From Pandoraea aquatica (GTDB taxonomy: Bacteria > Pseudomonadota > Gammaproteobacteria > Burkholderiales > Burkholderiaceae): a DNA stretch of 64,000 nucleotides. Position numbers and translations under genes: made by a program. How positions within the stretch are numbered: the first letter of the stretch is position 1; the number at the start of each line of letters is the position of its first letter. This document shows positions 57,174-64,000 of this stretch, one piece after another. The notes beneath the pieces were generated by a model. The model was not told the DNA's origin. It ran no database searches and saw nothing but the letters and a program-made list of their open reading frames with translations. The DNA lies in assembly GCF_902459565.1 (NCBI RefSeq), contig NZ_CABPSN010000006.1, forward strand, positions 62,001-126,000, read 5' to 3'.

Positions 57174-57246
57174 CGGTGTCTGCGGCTCCTTCGGTCGCGC
57201 TGCGTCGCCCGGTGGCAACGCGTTTGCGGCTCATCATGCCACATTC

Positions 57247-57272
57247 ATATTGACTTTAAAAATCAATATTGA
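57247..57272. promoter_or_regulatory. Inverted repeat in the HTH-citrate synthase/MFS divergent promoter
   Basis: ATATTGA (57247-57253) and TCAATAT (57263-57269) form a perfect 7-bp inverted repeat with a 9-bp AT-rich spacer, and TATTGA recurs at 57267-57272. Sitting between divergent genes, one of which has a DNA-binding domain, it is a strong candidate operator for autoregulation and for control of the MFS gene. Confidence 0.6.
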
Positions 57273-57375
57273 TAAACAAAAAATCGCTCAGTAAAGTCGT
57301 CTCCGGAACACAGACAAAGACACTGCGAACCGGCGCTCGCCGGTATTCGACAGGTCGCCCATCCGGAGACAACGC

Positions 57376-58740
57376 ATGGCCCATGACCTTCCGCCGCGAC
57401 CCACTGAGCGCATCGACGTTCGCGAAGCGCTGCAATCCGCCCCGCTAGGGGCCTTTCACTATCGGCTCGCGACGCTGCTGGCGCTGATCCTGCTGTTCGA
57501 CGGCTTCGATCTCTACAACGCCGCCTACATCGTTCACGACGTCACCAAGCTATGGCTGCTGTCGCCGAGCCAGATCGGCGTGCTGCTCTCGTGCGGGCTG
57601 GCAGGCTTCGCCGCCGGCTCCGCCGTCTCGGGACCGTTCAGCGACCGCATCGGACGTCGCCGTGTGCTGCTCACCGGCATCTGGCTGTCCGGTGTGATGA
57701 GTCTCGCCATCGCGCTCTTTGCCCACGACCTGCGCACGTTCATCGCCCTGCGTTTCGTGATGGGGATCTCGCTGGGCTTGCTGATGCCGGTAGCCGTCAC
57801 GTACATCAACGAAATTGCGCCGAAACGCAGCGCGAACGTCTTCACCATCGTGTTCTTCTCGTGCGGCTGGATCGGTGGTGCAACGGCGTCCGGCTTCATC
57901 GCGGCGTGGCTGATTCCGCAGTACGGCTGGCAGAGCATGTACTACGTCGGTGCGCTGTCGGTCGTGCTGGCGCTCGCGCTGCAATTCGTGCTGCCCGAGT
58001 CGGTGTCGTTCCTCGCGAGTCGCGGCCGTCAGGATGAAGTCCGCTCGCAGTTGAGCCGCCTGTGGCCCGCTCGCGCCGCCGAGTTCGCGACGGCGACGTT
58101 CACGTCCCCCGATGCCGGTGTGAAAGCCGGCTCGGTCGCGGCGCTCTTCTCGCCCGAATTCCGCCGTCAGACGATCTGCCTCTGGTCGATGGGCGCCCTG
58201 TCGCTGTTCTCGTCGTACGGCCTGTCCGGGTGGCTGCCGACGATCATGCTCAAGCGCGGCGAGAACCTCTCGACGAGCTTCGCCTACGGATCGCTGCTGG
58301 TCTTCGCGTCGGCATTCGGCAGCCTGCTCACGGGCGTGGTCGCGGACCGCATCGGCAATCGCCGTCTCGCCATGTCGCTTGCTTGGCTGTGTGGTGCTGC
58401 GGCCATCGGCGTGCTCGCGACGATCACCGGCGGCTCGGTAACGTTCGTGGGCATCGTGGTGGCGGGCATGTTCGTCATCGGCACGCAGACGGTGCTCAAC
58501 AACCTCGTGGCGGTGAGCTATCCGACCGAGATTCGCAGCACCGGCGTCGGGCTGTATCTCGGCATCGCTCGCGTCGGAGCCATGTGCGGACCGGCCATCG
58601 CCGGCGTGCTGCAACAGGCGACGGGCGGCGCAGGCACGATGTTCTTCGTGCTCGGCGCAGCGCTCGTGACCGCTGCCGCACTCGTGTTCCTCGTCGCTCG
58701 CCCCGAAAACCTGCCGAAAGCGCCGGCCTTCGGCCACTGA
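57376..58740 (+). CDS. MFS transporter, aromatic acid:H+ symporter type
   Basis: This 454-aa protein has 12 membrane helices with the MFS loop motif SDRIGRRRVL (between helices 2 and 3) and its repeat DRIGNRRLA in the second half. The first helix LLFDGFDLYN (DGxD) matches the aromatic acid:H+ symporter (AAHS) family, as in PcaK and benzoate transporters. CGGAGAC precedes the ATG. It leads a unit with a dihydroxyphthalate decarboxylase-like gene and an aldolase gene, consistent with uptake of an aromatic or organic acid. Confidence 0.9.
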   Translation: MAHDLPPRPTERIDVREALQSAPLGAFHYRLATLLALILLFDGFDLYNAAYIVHDVTKLWLLSPSQIGVLLSCGLAGFAAGSAVSGPFSDRIGRRRVLLTGIWLSGVMSLAIALFAHDLRTFIALRFVMGISLGLLMPVAVTYINEIAPKRSANVFTIVFFSCGWIGGATASGFIAAWLIPQYGWQSMYYVGALSVVLALALQFVLPESVSFLASRGRQDEVRSQLSRLWPARAAEFATATFTSPDAGVKAGSVAALFSPEFRRQTICLWSMGALSLFSSYGLSGWLPTIMLKRGENLSTSFAYGSLLVFASAFGSLLTGVVADRIGNRRLAMSLAWLCGAAAIGVLATITGGSVTFVGIVVAGMFVIGTQTVLNNLVAVSYPTEIRSTGVGLYLGIARVGAMCGPAIAGVLQQATGGAGTMFFVLGAALVTAAALVFLVARPENLPKAPAFGH

Positions 58741-58803
58741 CGTCTCTTCCTTTCGTATCGCGGGCAGTGTCTTTTCGATGACACGCCCGCTTCGGAACCC
58801 CTC

Positions 58804-59793
58804 ATGTCCAGACTCTCGCTTTCCCTCGCCATCAACGACTACGACCACGTGCGCGATCTGCTCGACGGTCGCATCGCCGTCACCGGCATCGATCTCGTGC
58901 CCTCAGTGCTACCGGTGGAAGAGATCTTCTATCGCACGACGCATTTTCAGGAGTGGGACCTCTCGGAAATGTCGCTCGCGAAGTACGCGTCGCTGCGCTC
59001 GCAGGGCGACGACCGGCTGATCGGCCTGCCGGTGTTTCCGTCGCGCGTCTTTCGCTTGTCGTCGCTTTACGTGAAGGCAGACGGCGGCGTGGCATCTCCC
59101 GGCGACTTGCGCGGCAAGCGCATCGGTGTGCCCGAGTGGGCGCAGACCGCGTCGGTCTACTCACGCGGCTGGCTCGCCCACGATCAGGGCGTCGCGCTCA
59201 CGGACGTCGAGTGGGTGCAGGGTGGCGTGAATCAGGCGGGACGCCGCGAGAAAGTCGCCGTGCGCGTGCCGGAAGGCGTGCGCTATCGCCCGTCGCCCGA
59301 CAAGTCGCTCACCGCCATGCTGCTCGACGGCGAGATCGACGCCATTCTCAGCGCACGTCCGCCGGCACCACCCGCCGGTCGCGAGCACGAGGTCGTGCGT
59401 CTGCTGCCGGACTTCGAGACCGCGGAACGCGCCTATTTCGAGCGCAGCGGCATCTTCCCGATCATGCATCTGGTCGTCATGCGACGCGATGTCTTCACCG
59501 CGAATCGCTGGATCGCCAACAACCTCATCAAAGCGTTCACACAGGCGAAGGACGCGAGCATCGCCCGTCTCGAAGACATCACCTGCTCGCACTTCCCGCT
59601 GCCCTGGATGAGTCAGCGTGCGGCCGAAGCCAGGGCGATGTTCGGGGGCGATCCGTGGCCGTACGGCGTCGCGCCCAACCGCGTCACGCTCGACGCCTTC
59701 CTGCGTTTCGCCTTCGAACAAGGGGTCTGCCATCGCCCGATGCAGGCCGACGATCTGTTTCCTCCCGAGGTGAGCGCCGCCGTGCGGGTGTGA
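58804..59793 (+). CDS. 4,5-dihydroxyphthalate decarboxylase-like / periplasmic-binding-fold protein
   Basis: This 329-aa protein has the family opening LSLAINDYDHVRDLLDGRIAV, the DLSEMSLAKYASL segment and a lobe-linking GKRIGVPEWAQTASVY. The family has the fold of periplasmic binding proteins and includes Pht5 decarboxylase, but is also often annotated as an ABC substrate-binding protein. No signal peptide is seen, favouring a cytoplasmic enzyme. It lies between the MFS and aldolase genes on the same strand. The exact substrate is unknown. Confidence 0.85.
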   Translation: MSRLSLSLAINDYDHVRDLLDGRIAVTGIDLVPSVLPVEEIFYRTTHFQEWDLSEMSLAKYASLRSQGDDRLIGLPVFPSRVFRLSSLYVKADGGVASPGDLRGKRIGVPEWAQTASVYSRGWLAHDQGVALTDVEWVQGGVNQAGRREKVAVRVPEGVRYRPSPDKSLTAMLLDGEIDAILSARPPAPPAGREHEVVRLLPDFETAERAYFERSGIFPIMHLVVMRRDVFTANRWIANNLIKAFTQAKDASIARLEDITCSHFPLPWMSQRAAEARAMFGGDPWPYGVAPNRVTLDAFLRFAFEQGVCHRPMQADDLFPPEVSAAVRV

Positions 59794-59852
59794 TGTCCGC
59801 CCGGCCCGTCGCGTCACCGTCCGACCATCGATACTCATTGCACAACACCACT

Positions 59853-60614
59853 ATGCAAGCCACCACTCCCTACACACCGGCGATCACCGACCACGACGCC
59901 GCTTCCATCGCGCAACTGCGCGAGGACCTCGCCGCCGCCAACCACATCCTCGCGCATCATGAAGTGCTCGACGGCTTCGGGCACGTGAGCGTGCGCGACC
60001 CGCGCAACGCAGCGCACTTTCTGATCGCCCAATCGATGGCCCCCGAACTGGTCACGCCGGATGACATTCTCACGCTCGACCTCGATTGCCAGCCGGTCGA
60101 CGGCGACACGCGCAAGCGGTATCTGGAGACGTGGATTCACAGCGAGATCTATCGCGCACGTCCGGACGTCAAGGCCATCGTTCACAGCCATTCGCCATCG
60201 GTGATTCCGTTCGCTGCGTCGTCGGTGCGGCTGCGTCCTGTCTATCACATGGCCGGGTTTCTCGGCAGCGGCGCACCGGTGTTCGACATCCGTCATTGCT
60301 TCGGCTGCACGGACATGCTCGTGCGCAACGGCGAACAAGGCAAAGCGCTCGCCGACACGCTGGGTAACGCGGACGTCGCGCTCATGCGCGGTCATGGCTT
60401 CGTGGCGACCGCCCCGACCTTACCCGCCGCCGTTTATCGCGCGATCTACACCGAATTGAACGCCGGTATGCAATCGAGCGCCATCGCGCTCGGCGGCGAG
60501 GTGACGTATCTCGACGAAGAGGAAGGCCGACGCTCGACGGAAACGAATCTCGGTGTGATGGAGCGTCCGTGGACGTTGTGGAAACGTCAGGCTGCGGCCT
60601 TGCGCGGTGACTGA
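59853..60614 (+). CDS. Class II aldolase/adducin family protein
   Basis: This 253-aa protein has the zinc site and active site of class II aldolases: E98 (IHSEIY), H111 and H113 (HSHSP) and H181 (MRGHGF). Such enzymes cleave sugar phosphates, but relatives in aromatic catabolism decarboxylate or act on hydroxy acids. The conserved part starts at the ATG at 59853; an ATG at 59793, overlapping the previous stop by one base (TGATG), is a possible start through coupling. It ends 28 bp inside the 3' end of the opposing AraC gene. Confidence 0.87.
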   Translation: MQATTPYTPAITDHDAASIAQLREDLAAANHILAHHEVLDGFGHVSVRDPRNAAHFLIAQSMAPELVTPDDILTLDLDCQPVDGDTRKRYLETWIHSEIYRARPDVKAIVHSHSPSVIPFAASSVRLRPVYHMAGFLGSGAPVFDIRHCFGCTDMLVRNGEQGKALADTLGNADVALMRGHGFVATAPTLPAAVYRAIYTELNAGMQSSAIALGGEVTYLDEEEGRRSTETNLGVMERPWTLWKRQAAALRGD

Positions 60615-61579
60615 TCGCTCTGATCTGCCTGCCGTGCCCGCGTACGCCATTGCGCGGGCGTCACGCCGACGACCTTTTTGAATGTGCGCTGAAACGCGGC
60701 GTCGGACTGATAGCCGACCGACTCGCCGATGTCCGCGACCGACGCCGTCGTATTGGCGAGCTTTCGGCCCGCGATGGCCATGCGGATCTCGGCGAGGAAG
60801 TCGTGTGCCGAACACCCTGCGGCCTCGTCGAAACGTCGGGAAAACGTGGCGCGCGACATATGACACAGCGCCGCCAGATCGGGTAACGACCACGTTCGCT
60901 CCGGCGCATCGAACATCGCGGCGAGCGCGGGTTGCAAACGCGGCTCGCGAGCGAGCGCCAGCAGCCCTCGCGGAGAACTATCCCCCTCGCTCGCCGCGCG
61001 CAGCGTCATTGCGAACAACGCGCCGGAGAGATTGCCGACGAGCGCTTCGCATCCCGGCTCCTGCGCCATCGTCTCGTCCCGCATGAGGGCGATCAGGCGC
61101 GCCAGCCGATCCCCGATGCTGCCGGGCGCAGGGGCTTCATCCCCGTTCGCCCCCTGACGTCCGCCACGCACGACCATGCGCGCGGGCAAATACGTCTGAA
61201 GCAAGCCATAAGGCACCGCGCCGAAGAAGAAGCGGCCGCACAGCACATCGGCGGCATCGGCCGCGTCGTCGTTGCCCTGCCGCACGATGGTGAAGCCCGC
61301 GCCCGGCTCGAAGCGCGGCGGCTCAGTCGGTCCACCCTCCCCCTCGCTCAGCGAATGGGCATCCCCGGTCGGAAACATGACGATGTCGCCCGCCGTCATG
61401 ACGACCGGCGGCGCGTCGCCGGACGCAACCGTCGCAGTCCCGCTCAACAACAGGTGCCAGACGATCTGACTGTCGGCCGAGCGCGCCTCGTCAATTCGCC
61501 AGGGCGCGCCGAAGTGGCAACGGAAATCGAGCTGCCCGGTCACGGGAATCAGCGTCAGCAGACGATCCAGCAAATTCAT
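60587..61579 (-). CDS. AraC-family regulator with cupin_6-type sensor domain
   Basis: This 330-aa protein has an N-terminal cupin_6-like domain (about residues 1-190; LDFRCHFGAPWRIDEA, GDIVMFPTGDAHSL) and a C-terminal AraC double HTH (about 225-320; LAALCHMSRATFSRRFDEAAG and VGYQSDAAFQRTFKKVVGVTPAQWR). GAGG precedes the ATG. It diverges from the AhpD-like gene, the usual arrangement for this regulator type, so that gene is its probable target. Confidence 0.9.
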   Translation of the reverse strand: MNLLDRLLTLIPVTGQLDFRCHFGAPWRIDEARSADSQIVWHLLLSGTATVASGDAPPVVMTAGDIVMFPTGDAHSLSEGEGGPTEPPRFEPGAGFTIVRQGNDDAADAADVLCGRFFFGAVPYGLLQTYLPARMVVRGGRQGANGDEAPAPGSIGDRLARLIALMRDETMAQEPGCEALVGNLSGALFAMTLRAASEGDSSPRGLLALAREPRLQPALAAMFDAPERTWSLPDLAALCHMSRATFSRRFDEAAGCSAHDFLAEIRMAIAGRKLANTTASVADIGESVGYQSDAAFQRTFKKVVGVTPAQWRTRARQADQSDQSPRKAAA

Positions 61580-61723
61580 ACGACCTCGGCCACAAAGCCA
61601 AATTGAGACGATTGAGCATGATACCGACAAAATCAGGCATTAAAGATATCACCGATCCTCCCTAAGATGTGATCCATGCCGTCGCCACTGTGACGCGGTA
61701 TCTCAAACCCTAAGGAGCAAGTC

Positions 61724-62260
61724 ATGAGCCGTATCTCTGCCATCTCGCCGCAAGACGCCGCCGGTCAAACCGCCGAACTGTTCGCCAAGATCAAGGCGAG
61801 CGCAGGCAAGGTGCCGAACCTGTACGCCACCATCGGCGCTCATGCCCCGGACGTGCTCGCCAGCGTCCTCGCGCTCGACGCCGTTATCGGCAAGACGAGC
61901 CTCGCGAAGAAAGACATCGAGACGATCCGTCTCGTCGTGAGCGAAGTCGGCGGTTGCGACTACTGCGTGGCAGCGCACACGCTGATCGGCAAGATGTCGG
62001 GACTCGCACCGGAAGCCATGCGTGCCGTGCGTGCGGGTGTCGTCTCGGGCGACGACCATCGCGACGCGCTCGCTCACTTCGTGCGCAATCTGGTCACCAC
62101 CAACGGCACCATCGACAAGAACGAATACCAGCGCATTCGCGACGCCGGCTTCACGGAGCGGCAGGTCATCGAAATCGCGCTGGTGATGTCGGGCATCACG
62201 TTCACGAATCTGGTCAACCGCATCAACGACACGGACCTCGACTTCCCGCGCGCCGACTGA
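61724..62260 (+). CDS. AhpD-like carboxymuconolactone decarboxylase family protein
   Basis: This 178-aa protein has the AhpD/CMD redox motif E74-x3-C78-x2-C81-x3-H85 (VSEVGGCDYCVAAHTLIG), typical of alkylhydroperoxidase-like proteins that use a Cys pair to handle peroxides. AAGGAG 6 bp before the ATG is a strong start. It is separated by 144 bp from the divergent AraC gene and followed by a terminator. The partner electron donor is unknown. Confidence 0.92.
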   Translation: MSRISAISPQDAAGQTAELFAKIKASAGKVPNLYATIGAHAPDVLASVLALDAVIGKTSLAKKDIETIRLVVSEVGGCDYCVAAHTLIGKMSGLAPEAMRAVRAGVVSGDDHRDALAHFVRNLVTTNGTIDKNEYQRIRDAGFTERQVIEIALVMSGITFTNLVNRINDTDLDFPRAD

Positions 62261-62294
62261 TGCGTGACGGCTTGTCACGGACGATGAAAAGACG

Positions 62295-62327
62295 AAGCGC
62301 CTCCCGGAATTCCCGGGAGGCGCTTTT
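62295..62327 (+). terminator. Intrinsic terminator after the AhpD-like gene
   Basis: A 13-bp perfect stem (AAGCGCCTCCCGG at 62295-62307, CCGGGAGGCGCTT at 62313-62325) with a 5-nt loop is followed by TT. It lies 34 bp after the AhpD-like gene stop and just before the convergent AtoE-type gene. Confidence 0.88.
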
Positions 62328-62361
62328 GTGCTTAAACGTGTGAGCGTGTGAGCGCTAATCG

Positions 62362-63810
62362 TTACGGCATGACCGGCGGGTGATACGTCAGCGTTTGCGC
62401 CAGCAACCAGAGCATCACGATGACCACCGGGAAGTGCACGAGCAATTGCGTGAACGTGTAGCCCACCACGTCGCGAGCGCGCAGGCCGAGCACGCCCAGC
62501 AGCGGCAGCATCCAGAACGGGTTGATCAGGTTCGGCAGCGCCTCGGCCGCGTTATACACCGTCACCGCCCAGCCCAGGTGGACGTGCAGATCGTTAGCGG
62601 CTTGCATGACATACGGCGCTTCGATGATCCACTTGCCGCCGCCCGACGGCACGAAGAAGCCCAGCACGGCCGAGTACACGCCCATCACGCCCGGGAACGA
62701 CTCCTGCGACGAGATCGCCACGAAGAAGCTCGAGAGATGATGCGAGAGCGTCTGGCCATCCAGCCCCGGTGCCTTCGTCAGCAGGTAAGCGATGCCACCG
62801 TACAGCGGGAACTGAATCAGCACGCCCGCCACCGACGGCACCGACTTGGCGATGGCGTCGAGGAAACGGCGCGGACGCCAGTTCAGCAACATCCCCAGCA
62901 TCAGGAACAGAAAGTTGTACGTGTTCAGGTTCGAGATGGCGAGCAGCGGGTCTTTGGTCGTGAACTCATGCCCGATCCACAACGCGCCGAGCGCCACGAT
63001 CAGCACCGTCACGAGCGGGCTGTATTCGAGCCAGTCGCCGGGACGCTGCGGACGCACGTACGGCTTCGACGCATCGTCGAGCGACACGCCGAGATCGGCA
63101 GCCACCTTCGCACGTTCGTCGCGCGGCGCGGAGTAGTACGCAAGGATCACCGAGACGACCGTCAGCACGGCGGCAATCGCCATCGACTGCGGCAAGAAAA
63201 TCGTGTCCGAGAACGGAATGACGCCGGTGATCTCGATGAGCGCCTTGGGCAGGCTCGCCGGGTTCGCCTGCAACTGCGCGGCCGACGAACTCAAACCCAG
63301 CGCCCACGTCGCGCCCATGCCCAGATATGCCGCAGCGCCGCCCGCGCGGTAATCCATGCGGATGTTGTCGCGTCGCGCAATCGCACGCACCAACAGACCG
63401 CTGAACACGAGGCTGATGGCCCAGTTGAACAAGGAGAGCACGATACTCACGAACGCCACATACGCGACAGCGCTGCGACCGCTGCGCGGCACGGCGGCCA
63501 TCTTGCGGATCAGCACGGCCGCCGGCGGCGAGACCGCCACCACATAGCCCGAGATGGCGACGATGGCCATCTGCATCGTGAACGGGATCAGGCTCCAGAA
63601 GCCGTCGCCGAACGCGACACCGACCTTGACGGCCGGCACCCCGATAGCAAGCGCCCCGCCCGCACACACGATCACGGCGAGTGCGGCAAACAGATAGGCG
63701 TCAGGAAACCAGCGCTCGGACCAGCGTGTGACCGATGCCGCCAGACGTTCGAGGAGCCCGCCGTCGTGCGGCGCCTCCGTCGTGCTCGATAGTGAAGTTC
63801 CCGGTTTCAT
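62362..63810 (-). CDS. Short-chain fatty acid transporter (AtoE family)
   Basis: This 482-aa membrane protein has about ten to twelve helices and AtoE-family motifs (WFPDAYLFA, SVPSVAGVLIQFPLYGGIAYLL, VPSGGGKWIIEAPYVMQAA). It is predicted to import short-chain fatty acids such as acetoacetate or butyrate. The ATG at 63810 is preceded by AGGAA. It follows the ornithine cyclodeaminase-like gene by 42 bp on the same strand. Confidence 0.92.
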   Translation of the reverse strand: MKPGTSLSSTTEAPHDGGLLERLAASVTRWSERWFPDAYLFAALAVIVCAGGALAIGVPAVKVGVAFGDGFWSLIPFTMQMAIVAISGYVVAVSPPAAVLIRKMAAVPRSGRSAVAYVAFVSIVLSLFNWAISLVFSGLLVRAIARRDNIRMDYRAGGAAAYLGMGATWALGLSSSAAQLQANPASLPKALIEITGVIPFSDTIFLPQSMAIAAVLTVVSVILAYYSAPRDERAKVAADLGVSLDDASKPYVRPQRPGDWLEYSPLVTVLIVALGALWIGHEFTTKDPLLAISNLNTYNFLFLMLGMLLNWRPRRFLDAIAKSVPSVAGVLIQFPLYGGIAYLLTKAPGLDGQTLSHHLSSFFVAISSQESFPGVMGVYSAVLGFFVPSGGGKWIIEAPYVMQAANDLHVHLGWAVTVYNAAEALPNLINPFWMLPLLGVLGLRARDVVGYTFTQLLVHFPVVIVMLWLLAQTLTYHPPVMP

Positions 63811-63852
63811 TTCCTGCGTTCCCCTTGCTTGATGTGGCTTGAATTGGATGGG

Positions 63853-64000
63853 TCAGGTGCCCTGCGTCGCTCGCCAGACCAACATGGCGGCAGCAAGGTC
63901 TTCTAGTGCGGTGCCCACGGCCTTGAACACCGTGCGCTCGTCTTGCGTGCTGCGGTGGATGCGTCCCTCGCGACACAGGTCGGCCAGCGTGCCGCGCACG
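63853..64000 (-). CDS. Ornithine cyclodeaminase / mu-crystallin family protein, 5' end outside window
   Basis: Only the last 48 codons are seen. They read VRGTLADLCREGRI, then VFKAVGTALEDLAAAMLVW, the C-terminal signature of the ornithine cyclodeaminase/mu-crystallin family (FKxxGTALEDLAA). The start and NAD-binding core lie right of the window. It probably forms an operon with the AtoE-type gene. Confidence 0.8.
   Translation of the reverse strand, partial: VRGTLADLCREGRIHRSTQDERTVFKAVGTALEDLAAAMLVWRATQGT

Noticed and set aside
1-64000. Search for tRNA, rRNA, IS elements, prophage or integrase genes
   Set aside because: No transposase or integrase motifs, no CCA-ended tRNA-like folds and no rRNA signature segments were recognised by eye.

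Overview
The window is high-GC DNA that is almost fully coding, with the gene content of a Burkholderiales beta-proteobacterium. The hopanoid cluster, cyo quinol oxidase, MacAB-type efflux genes and many one-component regulators suit Pandoraea or a close Burkholderiaceae relative; the genus is an inference from gene content only. I saw no rRNA, tRNA, CRISPR array, insertion sequence or prophage.

Region 1 (1-10.5 kb) is a hopanoid locus. A rightward unit (ispH, cut by the left edge, then hpnH, hpnA, hpnB) meets a leftward unit (hpnD, hpnE, shc, hpnG) at a shared terminator, and hpnC diverges from hpnD. HpnC/D/E make squalene from farnesyl diphosphate, Shc cyclises it to hopene, HpnH adds the adenosyl group and HpnG removes adenine. 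HpnA and HpnB are hopanoid-associated sugar enzymes. Region 2 (10.6-18.6 kb) has a DMT-family exporter, a flavin-dependent nitronate monooxygenase-like enzyme, a secreted protein of unknown function overlapping it tail to tail, and a tightly packed cyoABCD operon that runs into a LysR regulator gene.

Region 3 (18.8-25.3 kb) has a large autotransporter with an N-terminal metalloprotease that looks like family M8, then three mini-ORFs (24-34 aa) that each have a strong ribosome binding site, a terminator, and a response regulator/histidine kinase pair. Region 4 (25.3-34 kb) is a mixed accessory stretch: LysE exporter, sugar O-acetyltransferase, ABC-F ATPase, GNAT enzyme, a truncated nucleotidyltransferase remnant, a serine beta-lactamase-like hydrolase, a TetR/hydrolase operon with a near-consensus promoter, an OmdA-domain protein, a cupin and an AraC regulator. 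Region 5 (34-39.8 kb) is a macA-macB-outer membrane factor efflux operon and a TRIC-type membrane protein.

Region 6 (39.8-55.7 kb) is the most unusual block. On the minus strand, in order of transcription, it encodes an STN-TonB_C periplasmic protein, a FecI-like ECF sigma factor, a FecR-like anti-sigma factor, a 4,093-aa filamentous-haemagglutinin-like exoprotein and a second FecI-like sigma factor. The first four match the parts of the Pseudomonas PUMA3 (VreA-VreI-VreR/PdtA) cell-surface signalling system, but no TpsB transporter lies in the window. An element ACAAAAAAT-N6-CGGA occurs before the first gene and before the last sigma gene, with a variant before the FecR gene. Region 7 (55.8-64 kb) has a HTH-citrate synthase fusion divergent from an aromatic-acid-type MFS transporter, a 4,5-dihydroxyphthalate decarboxylase-like protein, a class II aldolase, an AraC regulator divergent from an AhpD-like protein, an AtoE-type fatty-acid transporter and an ornithine cyclodeaminase fragment cut by the right edge.
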